In this document: one piece after another, positions 15,115-23,475 of the stretch
How the letters are laid out: each line of letters starts with the position of its first letter
Numbering within the stretch: the first letter of the stretch is position 1
Origin: Dokdonella_A sp966248875
GTDB lineage: Bacteria > Pseudomonadota > Gammaproteobacteria > Xanthomonadales > Rhodanobacteraceae
DNA length: 30,368 bases
Assembly: GCA_966248875.1 (NCBI GenBank)
Contig: CBINBI010000039.1
Location: 1-30,368 of the forward strand
Direction of reading: 5' to 3'
Program-made: the position numbers and the translations under genes
Notes under the pieces: model-generated
What the model was told of the DNA's origin: nothing
Database searches by the model: none
The model's input: only the letters and a program-made list of their open reading frames with translations

Positions 15115-16577
15115 GTCATGAACCCGAGATTGCTGCTCGGGAAGCGCCCGAGATTCGGGAAGATGTCATTGACGCCGCCCGCGTCGATGCCGAACCAGCT
15201 CGCGAGCGTCGCTGCATATTGGTCGACGGCGAGCTTCGGGATGATCTGGCCGTAGCCCGTATCGTCCGGGTTGCTGCCCGGGTGATCGTCGTCGTACTGC
15301 GCGAGCGAAGGCATTTCACCGTAGAAGCGCTGGCCGCGCACCGCTCCGCCGACCACGAAGTGATGGCCGCCCCAGCCGTGGTCCGTGCCGTCGCCATTGA
15401 CGGCGAGCGAGCGGCCGAAATCCGACGCGGTGAACGCGGTGACACCATCCGCGATGCCGAGCTCGACGGTCGCGGCATAGAACGCGGCGAGTCCCTGCGA
15501 AAGCTCGGCGAGATTGCTCGCCTGATCGGCGAGCTGCGTGTCGTGCGTGTCGTAGTTGCCCACCGCGACGAAATAGATCTGCCGGCTCATGCCGAGCGCC
15601 TGGCGCACCTTGATCAGCATCGCGACCGCGGCGAGCTGGTTGCCGAGATCGGTGTCGGGAAACGGCGTCGCGAGCGTCACGCCGTTCAGTGCGTTGTTGA
15701 TCAGGGTCGAGTTCGCCATCGTGCGCGTGGCGGAATCGGCAAACGCACGTTCCAGCACGTGCGCCTGCGTGCCGCTCGCGATCAGCGCGTCGTAGGCGGC
15801 CTGGTCGTTGGCAATGACGTTTTCGTCCGCCCACGGATTCAGCATCCACGATTCCGGGCCTTCGCCGAGGTAGCTCATCGTGGTCACGCTGAACGGGCCG
15901 TAGTCCGGATCGCCGGTGGCGGCGCGCGCCGCGCCCCACGAATCGACCGAGTACTGACTCACGATTGCGCCGCGCTGGAAGCGGTTGTCGCCGGCCATCG
16001 TGATGCTCATCGGCACCTGGCCCGGATTCACGCTGTACAGCAGGTCCGCGATGCGTCCACCCCAGCCGTTCGCGTTCGGATCGTCCGGGCGCGACGTCTG
16101 CCACTGCGTCGTCTGGTCGTCGTGGGAGAAGAGCTGCGCGGGCGTCGGCACCGTGCCGTCCTGGTACTCGGCTTGCGTGATCGGATACAGCAGGCTGCCG
16201 ACGTTCGCGACGATCGTGGCCTTGCCGGTGTTGAAGAGGTTGGCCAGCTCGGGCATCGACGGATGCAGGCCATAGTTCGCGGGACCGGCGACGGGATTCA
16301 GCGGGACCAGGCCCGCGGTCGGCAGAGCGAGCGAGCCTCGCGAGGCCTCGTAGTTCGTGCGGTCTGCACCGCTGATCGGCACGATGGTGTTGAAGCTGTC
16401 GTTGCCGCCGTAGAGATAGACGCAGACGAGCGCCTTGTAGTCGGCAAAGCCGGTCGGGCGCTGCGCCGCGGCTGCCACGCCGATGAGTCGCAGGTTGCCG
16501 AGCGCGGAATAGAGGCTGACGCCGCCGAGCGCGGCACAGATGCTCTTGCGCAGGAATTCGCGACGATTCACGTGCAT
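15111..16577 (-). CDS. DUF1501 Tat-exported protein
   Basis: A 488-residue protein of the DUF1501 (COG4102) family, which is related to the alkaline-phosphatase/sulfatase fold and has no established substrate. The N-terminus has a twin-arginine signal (NRREFLRKS, arginines 5-6) with a hydrophobic stretch ending AAAAQ, so it is probably exported folded. Family-typical segments are CVYLYGGNDSFNTIVP near the N-terminus, FVAVGNYDTHDTQ, and FTASDFGRSLAVNGDGTDHG followed by WGGHH. It begins 10 nt after the DUF1800 stop codon and overlaps the cupredoxin gene by 4 bp. DUF1800/DUF1501 pairs are common in bacteria that export them together. Confidence 0.92.
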   Translation of the reverse strand: MHVNRREFLRKSICAALGGVSLYSALGNLRLIGVAAAAQRPTGFADYKALVCVYLYGGNDSFNTIVPISGADRTNYEASRGSLALPTAGLVPLNPVAGPANYGLHPSMPELANLFNTGKATIVANVGSLLYPITQAEYQDGTVPTPAQLFSHDDQTTQWQTSRPDDPNANGWGGRIADLLYSVNPGQVPMSITMAGDNRFQRGAIVSQYSVDSWGAARAATGDPDYGPFSVTTMSYLGEGPESWMLNPWADENVIANDQAAYDALIASGTQAHVLERAFADSATRTMANSTLINNALNGVTLATPFPDTDLGNQLAAVAMLIKVRQALGMSRQIYFVAVGNYDTHDTQLADQASNLAELSQGLAAFYAATVELGIADGVTAFTASDFGRSLAVNGDGTDHGWGGHHFVVGGAVRGQRFYGEMPSLAQYDDDHPGSNPDDTGYGQIIPKLAVDQYAATLASWFGIDAGGVNDIFPNLGRFPSSNLGFMT

Positions 16578-16587
16578 GGCCGCGCCC

Positions 16588-18408
16588 TCACTTCTGAATC
16601 GAGTATTCGGGGGAATTCATGACGAGGTACAGCGCGTGCTGCACGCGCCGGCGCCCGAGTTCGTCGCCGTAATCGTCCACGGTCATCTGGCCGAGGCGCG
16701 TAATCAGCACGTTGCGCATGAACGGCGACATCTGCCCGGCCATGAACAGCGTGTTGTAGGCGTCGACCAGGCCCGCCGGATCGTTCGCCGCCAGCACCGC
16801 GTCGCGGTCCTCGTCCATCTGCGCCGCTTCGTCGATATCCCAGCAGTCGCCGCCGACGTAGTGGCAGAAAATCTCATGGAAGAGATAGTTCGGCGTCGAC
16901 ACGACCATCGTGTCGCTCAGGATCTGGAACTCGGGGCTGACGAGGCCCGCCGCCTCGACTTCGCCGGGCTGCGCGAAATCGGGCTTGAAGAAATTGAACA
17001 CGGTCGGCGAGCGCAGAGGCGCCTGCCCGATCTGCTGCTCGATCGGCGGCCACGGTCGCAGCGAGGTGATGCGGCCGTCCGGCGAGCGGGCCGCCATCGC
17101 GCGCCACATCTGCGTGATCTTGAGCAGCGGCTCGCGCAGCTTGCCGAACGTGTCGGGGCGCTGCCAGTGGCCATAGCGTGCTTCGGGATCGAGCAGGATC
17201 GCCTTGATCACCGCCTTCATGTCGCCGCGCACGCCCGCACCGTTGTTGTTGAAGACCTGCGCGACGCGCTGCACGTAGGCCGGCGTCGGGTTGCTGGTGA
17301 CGAGGCGCTCGATGAGCCGCTTCGCGATGAACGGCCCGACGTTCGGATGGTGGAAGATGTTGTCGAGCGCTGCTGTCAGCTCCATCTGCGCGTCGCCGCC
17401 GTGCACGAGGACGCCGCCGCTCAGCCCGACGCCGGGATAGACGAGCAGCTGCTTGTCCGACGTGTCGTCGTGATAACGCTCAACGGGCTGCATCGGCAGG
17501 CGCCAGCCCATGTCCTCGTAGCTGCTCGGGCCGCACCAGAAATAGTTGTCCTCGTCACAGCACGAATCGGTCTCGTTGCAGGCTGATTCCGGCGAGCTGT
17601 TCCAGTCCCAGCCGGTGAACACGGCGGCAAAGCCGCGCACCGTCGCCTGATCGTAGGTCGGCACTTGCTGCCCGCCGGAAAGCACCGGCGTGCCGTCGAG
17701 ATTGAGCTGCACGAGTCCGATCGAGAACAGCTGCATGACCTCGCGCGCGTAGTTCTCGTCCGGATGGATGTTCTGCTCGGGATCCGCCTTCTGGTTCTGG
17801 ATCATGCTGAGGAAGATGCCCATCGCGGGATGCTTGGTCACGTCCTCGAGCAGCGTGCGGTAGTTCACGAACGCGTCGGCGGCGAGCATGTCGTAGTAGC
17901 TCGCCAGCGCCCAGGGCTCGTAGGCGAGCGTGCCGTTCGAATTGGAAACGACGAAGATCTCGCTGAGCGCGAGCGCGACGCGCTGGCGCAGCTGATCGTT
18001 GGGCGCGTTGCCCGGATATCCCGCGCGGCTCGGGTCGGGCGTGCCGAGCGAATTGATCGTCCAGATCTAGAGCCGCGTGTCGTCGGAAATGTATTCGTCC
18101 GGCCAGTTCGCGAGCACCCAGTCGAGATAGTGGGCTTCGGTCGACGGCGGCGCGGCGAACTGCTCGGCGAACCAGGCTTCGTAGCCGATCGAACGCAGGT
18201 GATCGATCGACGCCCTGCTCGGGCCGAACGTGGCCTGCGCGAGGAAGCGAGCGGCGTCGCTGTCGTGCGACGGGCCGTTGACGAGGCCGTCGAAGCCGTC
18301 GTGAAGGCCGCCGTCCGGCCGGTGACTCAGGTTTTGTGCGAGCGCACCGTGAAACGAACCCGCGAGCAGTGCCGCGAGGCCCAGCCGCTTCAAGGAATCG
18401 ATGCTCAT
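16588..18408 (-). pseudogene. DUF1800 protein interrupted by an in-frame TAG (codon 114)
   Basis: The reading frame from the ATG at 18408 to the stop at 16588 encodes a 605-residue DUF1800 (COG5267) protein if codon 114 is ignored. That codon, at 18067-18069, is TAG. The frame is the same on both sides, and the 59 codons between the TAG and the next ATG are DUF1800-like (DQLRQRVALALSEIFVVSN), so there is no frameshift. The N-terminal part has a GGGGGAG ribosome binding site, a Sec signal peptide ending ALAQ, and AARFLAQATFGPS, the usual DUF1800 opening. The C-terminal part has DENYAREVMQLFSIGL and RVQHALYLVMNSPEYSIQK. It leads the DUF1800-DUF1501-cupredoxin operon. A small hairpin (18421-18435) sits just before the ribosome binding site. 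Recent nonsense mutation, sequencing error or readthrough remain possible. Confidence 0.85.
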
Positions 18409-18508
18409 GTCTCCCCCGACGGACGCAGAGCGTCCCTCCGCACGCGCAGGGACTCTAGCGTGATCGCCGTGGGCACGGCATGACGCATGCCGCATTCGGG
18501 AAAAATTT

Positions 18509-18940
18509 TCAGCGTTTCTGGCGCGCCGTCTTTTGTCGCGCAGGTGCTCGTCGGGATTTCGGAGGCGGCGCCCAGAGCACCGCGTCGAGATCCCGATCCC
18601 AGCCGTGCCGTTCGATGTCGACCCGGCCGCGAACGACGAGCACGCCTTCGCCCGAGAGCAGGCGCACCTGCGTGCGGAAACCCCGGCTGCCGGGCGGAAA
18701 CGCGATACGGCCGTCGGCCCGCAGCACGCGGAACCACGGCAGGTCGTCGCCCGGAAACTCGCGCAGCACGCGCCCGACCATGCGCGCGCGGCCGGGCAGT
18801 CCGGCGCGTTCGGCGATCTCTCCGTAGCTTGCGACGCAGCCGCGCGGGATGGACCGGATCACGCGCAGGATGTCCGCGTGGCCGTCCGCCGGGCTGCGCC
18901 CGGGGAGCACCGGCGCGGTTTTTCGATGGCCTGACTTCAT
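18509..18940 (-). CDS. Alkyltransferase-like (ATL) DNA-binding protein
   Basis: A 143-residue protein with the DNA-binding domain of O6-alkylguanine-DNA alkyltransferases. The helix-turn-helix region SIPRGCVASYGEIAERAG and the arginine-finger region ARMVGRVLREFP are present. The active-site motif, normally PCHRV, is PWFRV at 68-72, so the acceptor cysteine is replaced by tryptophan as in ATL proteins, and the histidine is also changed. ATLs bind O6-alkylguanine and pass it to nucleotide excision repair instead of repairing it themselves. The C-terminal 40 residues are a basic, poorly conserved tail. A 7-bp hairpin at 18476-18492 lies just past its stop. Confidence 0.87.
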   Translation of the reverse strand: MKSGHRKTAPVLPGRSPADGHADILRVIRSIPRGCVASYGEIAERAGLPGRARMVGRVLREFPGDDLPWFRVLRADGRIAFPPGSRGFRTQVRLLSGEGVLVVRGRVDIERHGWDRDLDAVLWAPPPKSRRAPARQKTARQKR

Positions 18941-18986
18941 GCAGCGCGCACGCTAGCATAGGCCGTCGATCCGACCGAGAGCCACC

Positions 18987-19391
18987 GTGCAAAGCTTCGA
19001 ACAGATCCGCTCCCACACCGGCAGCCGCCACGCGCTGCGCACGAATGACCCGTATCTGATCAGCTTTGATCTGACGCTCGACAACGGCCGTCACCAGGGC
19101 ATGTATCTCGCGGAAATGGAGGACGAGGACGGCGGCAAGTACCTGCGCATCTCCACTCCGATCGGACCGTTCGCGGGCATCGACGGTGCGCGCTGCCTGC
19201 GCTTCAACTGGGAGCAGCGCACGGGCTATCTCGCCGTCAGTGATCTCGACGGATCGCCGTTCCTGCATCTGTGCGAAAACCGGCCGTATGCGCTCCTGTC
19301 CGAGGAGGAGCTCGACCGCGTGATCACCGAGCTCGGCGCGCTCGGCGACCGCATGGAGCAGGCGATGTCGAGCGGCGGCGATACATTCTGA
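18987..19391 (+). CDS. Conserved-looking hypothetical protein, 134 residues
   Basis: A soluble, acidic 134-residue protein starting at a GTG (18987), with a weak GAG ribosome binding site. The sequence is protein-like throughout: an alternating hydrophobic pattern (YLISFDLTL, GMYLAEMED, KYLRISTPIG) suggests a beta sheet, and the C-terminal SEEELDRVITELGALGDRMEQAM suggests an amphipathic helix. The composition and alpha-beta pattern resemble small chaperone or YbjN-like folds, but I do not recognise the family. It is divergent from the ATL gene with 46 bp between them and has no co-directional partner; downstream genes are convergent. Confidence 0.7.
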   Translation: MQSFEQIRSHTGSRHALRTNDPYLISFDLTLDNGRHQGMYLAEMEDEDGGKYLRISTPIGPFAGIDGARCLRFNWEQRTGYLAVSDLDGSPFLHLCENRPYALLSEEELDRVITELGALGDRMEQAMSSGGDTF

Positions 19392-19459
19392 CGCGAAGGG
19401 GGGCGGGCCGAGTCACGCCCGCATTTTCCGTCGCGGAAGGAAAAAGCGACTCGGTCTCC

Positions 19460-20587
19460 CTAGACCAGACCGATCACGCGCAGGGCCACCACGAGCACCC
19501 ACGCCAGCGCGCCGGTGATCGGCAGCGTCAGCAGCCAGGCCCAGACCATGCGCTCGACGACGGTCCACTTGATCGCGGTCAGGCGCTTGGCCGCGCCGAC
19601 GCCCATGATCGCCGACGAGACGTTGTGCGTCGTCGATACCGGGATGCCGAGGGTCGAGGCCGTGATGATCACGCCGGATGATGCGATGTCCGCCGCGACG
19701 CCGTTCATCGGATGCAGCTTGACCATCTTGTGCCCCAGCGTGCGGATGATGCGCCAGCCGCCCGCCATCGTGCCGGCCGCCATGACCAGTGCGCAGGTTG
19801 CCTTGATCCAGACCGGAATCGCGAAACCCTGATCGGCAAAACCCGGAATGCGCAGGAACGACAGCCAGCCGGGGATGCCGTCGAGGCTGCCCGCCGCGGT
19901 GGCGCCGGCGAGCGCGAGCGCGATGATGCCCATCGTCTTCTGCGCGTCGTTGAGTCCGTGCGAAATGCCCATCGCGCTCGACGACAGGATCTGTATCTTG
20001 CCGAACACCGCGTTGACGGTGCGCGGGCGGATCGCGTGGCGCAGCGGCCCGCGATCGCCCAGTGTCGACAGCAGCGCGAACAGCAGGCCCATGATCGCGA
20101 AGCCGAGCAGAAAGCCCGCGACCGGCGAGGCGAACATCGGCACGACGACTTTAGGCAGCAGCCCCTTGCCCTGCCACCAGTGAGCGCCTTCCTGCCACCA
20201 GATGATCGCCGACCAGTTGTCGCCGGCCGCGGCCAGCGCGGCACCGCAGAGGCCGCCGACGAGCGCGTGGGAGGAGCTCGACGGCAGGCCCCACCACCAC
20301 GTGATGACATCCCAGATCGTCGCACCCAGCAACGCGCAGATCAGCACCTGCGGCGTCACCGCGACGATGCCGGCGTCGATCAGCCCCGACGAGATCGTCT
20401 TGGCCACCGCCGTTCCCATCAGCGCGCCGATGAAGTTCGTGCACGCGGCAAGGATGACGGCCTGCCCCGGGCTCAGCACCTTCGTCGCGACGACCGTCGC
20501 GATCGAGTTCGCCGTGTCGTGAAAGCCGTTGATGTACTCGAAGAGGAGCGCGACGAGGACGACGATGAGGACGAGCGTGAGGCTCAT
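19460..20587 (-). CDS. pit: Inorganic phosphate transporter, PiT family
   Basis: A 375-residue low-affinity phosphate permease of the inner membrane. The two PiT signature repeats are present: YINGFHDTANSIATVV near residue 18 and GIPVSTTHNVSSAIMGVG near residue 320. The duplicated SSSSHALVGGLCG segment is also visible. Length is normal for the bacterial short form. The gene follows the DUF47 regulator, the standard pairing. The start codon has no Shine-Dalgarno sequence: the bases upstream are the C-rich arm of a GAATCCC repeat ending CCCGGCTCCCCCGC next to the ATG. Confidence 0.95.
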   Translation of the reverse strand: MSLTLVLIVVLVALLFEYINGFHDTANSIATVVATKVLSPGQAVILAACTNFIGALMGTAVAKTISSGLIDAGIVAVTPQVLICALLGATIWDVITWWWGLPSSSSHALVGGLCGAALAAAGDNWSAIIWWQEGAHWWQGKGLLPKVVVPMFASPVAGFLLGFAIMGLLFALLSTLGDRGPLRHAIRPRTVNAVFGKIQILSSSAMGISHGLNDAQKTMGIIALALAGATAAGSLDGIPGWLSFLRIPGFADQGFAIPVWIKATCALVMAAGTMAGGWRIIRTLGHKMVKLHPMNGVAADIASSGVIITASTLGIPVSTTHNVSSAIMGVGAAKRLTAIKWTVVERMVWAWLLTLPITGALAWVLVVALRVIGLV

Positions 20588-20720
20588 GCGGGGGAGCCGG
20601 GATTCGGGATTCGGGATTCGGGATTCGAAACGGCCGGCAGCATCGAGCCCACTCTTCGCTCACGCGTCAGATTCACCTTGCGCTCCCCGCAACCTCAATC
20701 CCCAAACCCCAATCCGACTT
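20588..20720 (-). repeat. GGGATTC tandem with G-quadruplex pattern, DUF47-pit gap
   Basis: Four GGG runs at exact 7-bp spacing (20599, 20606, 20613, 20620) form GGG-ATTC repeats on the plus strand, a canonical G3N4 quadruplex pattern. A partly complementary arm with CAATCCCCAAACCCCAATCC lies at 20696-20716, next to the DUF47 stop. The repeat fills the 133-bp gap and touches the pit start codon. It belongs to the same family as the repeats at 11297-11408 and 13682-13775. Confidence 0.78.
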
Positions 20721-21350
20721 TCAGGAATTCTTCAGCACGATCTGATAGATCACGTTGCCCGCATCGCGGCAGCGGTCGATTGCCTTCTCGAGCAGCTCGA
20801 AGAGGTCCTTGCGCAGGAGAAGCTTGGCGGGATCGCGCTCGCTGGAAAAAAGATCGCGATACAGGTCGAGGATCAGCCGGTCGGCCTCGCTCTCGATGGA
20901 CTGCATGCGCTCGTTGAGATCGCGCATGACGTCGAGCCGGAAGCCGCTGCGCAGCTCCGATGTCATCTGCACGATGACGTCCGTCGCCCGCTCCAGCATG
21001 GCGGCCCGCGAGGCGAAGTCGACGTCGGCCAGCAGGTCGGCAAACAGCATGTAGCGCTCGGCGAACTTCTCGACCGTCTTCGGAATTTTGTACAGCGCCC
21101 CCGCCAGCGCCTCGATGTCCTCGCGCTCGAGCGCGGTGACGAAGGTGTCGACGAGCGCCTCGCTGATCTGCGCGAACAGCTCCTTCTCGCGCCGGCGCGC
21201 GAGGCGGAACTCGTCCAGCGAGCGCGTCGAGACCGGCGCGTTCAGGAGCGCGATCAGCGCACGCGTGCTCTGCCGAGCGGCGTCCGCGCTCGCTTCGAGC
21301 AAGCCGTAGAACTTGTCGCCTTTGCCGAAGATGGTCTGGAGCGAAAACAT
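20721..21350 (-). CDS. DUF47 family phosphate transport regulator (PhoU-like)
   Basis: A 209-residue all-helical protein of the DUF47/TIGR00153 family, distantly related to PhoU. It begins MFSLQTIFGKGDKFY and has the family pattern of two three-helix bundles with acidic clusters (EREDIEALAG, SIESEADRLILDL) that bind metals in PhoU. Members are encoded next to PiT transporters and are thought to control phosphate uptake through the permease. Here it lies upstream of pit in the same orientation, separated by a GGGATTC repeat. A weak Pho-box-like site is upstream. Confidence 0.93.
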   Translation of the reverse strand: MFSLQTIFGKGDKFYGLLEASADAARQSTRALIALLNAPVSTRSLDEFRLARRREKELFAQISEALVDTFVTALEREDIEALAGALYKIPKTVEKFAERYMLFADLLADVDFASRAAMLERATDVIVQMTSELRSGFRLDVMRDLNERMQSIESEADRLILDLYRDLFSSERDPAKLLLRKDLFELLEKAIDRCRDAGNVIYQIVLKNS

Positions 21351-21413
21351 GGCGTCGCACGTCCGGTCAGCTGCGGGAGACTGGCCCCCGCGCGCAGCCG
21401 GCGAGCCCTCGAA

Positions 21414-21431
21414 GTAGCAATAATGTTACAG
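21414..21431 (-). promoter_or_regulatory. Weak Pho-box-like site upstream of DUF47-pit
   Basis: On the minus strand CTGTAAC-ATTA-TTGCTAC resembles the two 7-mer half-sites of the PhoB box (CTGTCAT, 4 bp, CTGTCAC) with correct 11-bp spacing; five and four of seven bases match. It is the only AT-rich patch in the divergent gap and lies 64 bp before the DUF47 ATG. Confidence 0.3.
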
Positions 21432-21534
21432 CAACGGCCCGGGCGCTCACCGAGCCCGGCCGGCCGCCCCGTGCGCGGTTCCGGTCGGCCGCCGGTTGCT
21501 ACACTTTGGCCACTTCCTCCGGCAAGGGACCCGG

Positions 21535-22842
21535 ATGCTGCTCCAGATCCTGCTGGTCGTTCTGCTCGCGCTCCTCAACGGGTTCTTCGCGCTGAGCGAG
21601 ATGGCCCTGATGGTGGCTCGCAAGAGCCGCCTGAAGCACCTCGCCGCGACCAGCCGGCGCGCGAAGACGGCACTCGCGCTCGCGCAGCAGCCGGAGAACT
21701 TCCTCGCCACCGTGCAGGTGTTCATCACGCTGCTGCAGGTGAGCGCCGGCGCGGCGCTCGGCGCGACGCTGGGCGAGCACATCGGCGCCGCGCTCGACGG
21801 GCTCGACCTGCCATGGATCGATCCCTACAGTCTGCCGATCGGCGTCGGCCTCAGCGTCTCCGGCATCACCTTCGTGCAGCTCCTGCTCGGCGAACTCCTG
21901 CCCAAGCGTATCGCGCTCGTCGACCCGGAGCAGTTCGCGACCTCGACGGCGCTGCCGATGCGGGCCCTGACCTGGCTCGCAACGCCGTTCGCCTTCGTGC
22001 TCATCTGGGCGACCCGGGTGGTCCTGCGCCTGCTGCGCATGGACACCGCAACGCGCGAGCACGTGAGCGAGGAGGAAATCCGCCTCCTCGTCGCGGAAGG
22101 CGCCGACCAGGGCGTCATCGACAGCGACGAGCGCAACATGGTCAACCGGGTGCTGCGCCTCGGCGACCGCACGGTGGACAGCGTGATGACGCCGCGCACG
22201 CGCATCGCCTGGCTCGACGCGGCGGCTCCGCTCGAGGAGAACGTGGCTGTGATGCGCGAGACGCCGTACTCGCGCTATCCCGTCTACCGCGGCGGTGAAC
22301 AAGAGGTGCTGGGCGTGCTCGAAGCCAAGCGCCTGGTTGGCCAGATCGGCACCGAGCCGACGGACCTGTTCCGCTCGCTGCGCAAGCCCCTTTACGTGCC
22401 TGCCACGGCGCGCGCGCTCGACCTGCTGGAGGAATTCCGCGATGCCGAGACCCCGCTCGCGCTCGTCGTCGACGAATACGGCGACATCCAGGGCCTGGTG
22501 ACGCTGAACGACCTCCTCGCCGCCGTCGTCGGCAAGGTCATGACGCCGCTCATCGAGACGGCGGAGCAGCCGATCGTGCAGCGCGAGGACGGCAGCTGGC
22601 TCATCGACGGCAGCGTATCGACGGACGACCTGCGCGAGCTGCTCGGTGTCTCCGAGCTTCCGAACGAGGAAGACCACGATTTCCGCACGGCGGCCGGCAT
22701 GGTCATGGCGCACTTCGGCCGCATCCCGCAACCGGGCGAACATTTCAGCGGCGGCGGATTCCGCTTCGAAGTCGTCGATCTCGACGGGCCGCGCATCGAC
22801 AAGCTCCTGATCGCGCGCGTGCCCGTGATGGCGGTCGAATGA
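21535..22842 (+). CDS. HlyC/CorC (CNNM) family transporter with CBS domains
   Basis: A 435-residue inner-membrane protein: an N-terminal CNNM/DUF21 domain with about four hydrophobic segments and the motif NGFFALSEMALMVARKSRLK (residues 15-34), a central CBS pair (MTPRTRIAWL to VVDEYGDIQGLVTLNDLL), and a C-terminal CorC_HlyC domain ending near FRFEVVDLDGPRIDKLL. Relatives are linked to magnesium, cobalt or sodium export. I chose the ATG at 21535, with AGGGA about 7 nt upstream; an in-frame TTG at 21496 would add 13 residues. It overlaps exoD by 4 bp. Confidence 0.92.
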   Translation: MLLQILLVVLLALLNGFFALSEMALMVARKSRLKHLAATSRRAKTALALAQQPENFLATVQVFITLLQVSAGAALGATLGEHIGAALDGLDLPWIDPYSLPIGVGLSVSGITFVQLLLGELLPKRIALVDPEQFATSTALPMRALTWLATPFAFVLIWATRVVLRLLRMDTATREHVSEEEIRLLVAEGADQGVIDSDERNMVNRVLRLGDRTVDSVMTPRTRIAWLDAAAPLEENVAVMRETPYSRYPVYRGGEQEVLGVLEAKRLVGQIGTEPTDLFRSLRKPLYVPATARALDLLEEFRDAETPLALVVDEYGDIQGLVTLNDLLAAVVGKVMTPLIETAEQPIVQREDGSWLIDGSVSTDDLRELLGVSELPNEEDHDFRTAAGMVMAHFGRIPQPGEHFSGGGFRFEVVDLDGPRIDKLLIARVPVMAVE

Positions 22843-23441
22843 AGCGCACACGGCAACCACGCACGACAGAGCTCCTCAGGAGCGCGCTCGACACGCACGA
22901 GGGCGACGAAATCCTGCTCGGCGAGTTCCTCGATCCGCTCGGCGAACGCGCGTACGGGTTCCTGATCCTGATTCTCGCGCTGCCGAATTTCATTCCGGTG
23001 CCATTCGGCGTCGGCGCGGTGATGGGCGTGCTGATCGTGCTCGCCGGGCTGCAGATGGTGATTGGCCTCGAGCATCCCTGGCTTCCCGGCGCGCTGCGAC
23101 GTCGCGGGCTCAAGCGCGCATCGGCGGAACGCTTCATCCGACGCGTGACGCCGATGCTGCGCTGGCTCGAATGGCTGTGCCGGCCGCGTTGGGAAGTGCT
23201 GACGCGCCATCCCGCGCATCACGTCACCGGGTTTCTGCTGGTGCTCACCGGGATCGCGCTGTCGCTGCCGATTCCGTTCACGAACTTCTTGTTCGGGTTC
23301 GTGCTGGTGGTGTATGCCGTCGCGCTGCTCGAGCGCGACGGCATCGCGCTGGCGATCGCATGGCTTGCCAGCATCGGCATCGGCGTCTTCCTGCTGACAC
23401 TGAGCCAGGCGGCCGTCGACGCGGTGCGTACGCTGTTCTGA
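22839..23441 (+). CDS. ExoD family membrane protein
   Basis: A 200-residue membrane protein of the ExoD family. The signature region LGERAYGFLILILALPNFIP is near residues 34-53, and four or five hydrophobic segments follow. ExoD was first described as affecting exopolysaccharide synthesis in rhizobia; its molecular action is unknown. The ATG overlaps the CorC-like stop codon (ATGA), so the two are translationally coupled. Confidence 0.88.
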   Translation: MKRTRQPRTTELLRSALDTHEGDEILLGEFLDPLGERAYGFLILILALPNFIPVPFGVGAVMGVLIVLAGLQMVIGLEHPWLPGALRRRGLKRASAERFIRRVTPMLRWLEWLCRPRWEVLTRHPAHHVTGFLLVLTGIALSLPIPFTNFLFGFVLVVYAVALLERDGIALAIAWLASIGIGVFLLTLSQAAVDAVRTLF

Positions 23442-23475
23442 GCAGCGCAACGCGCGGAAGTCCGCGCTCGCGGAC

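Noticed and set aside
15072..16622. 516-codon plus-strand open frame over DUF1501
   Set aside because: Antisense shadow; composition dominated by Arg, Ala, Val and Glu, and DUF1501 on the other strand is unambiguous.
18067..18069. TAG as pyrrolysine or another recoded amino acid
   Set aside because: No pyl genes or recoding structure are seen, and several genes in the window, including pit and the rhomboid, end with TAG as a normal stop.
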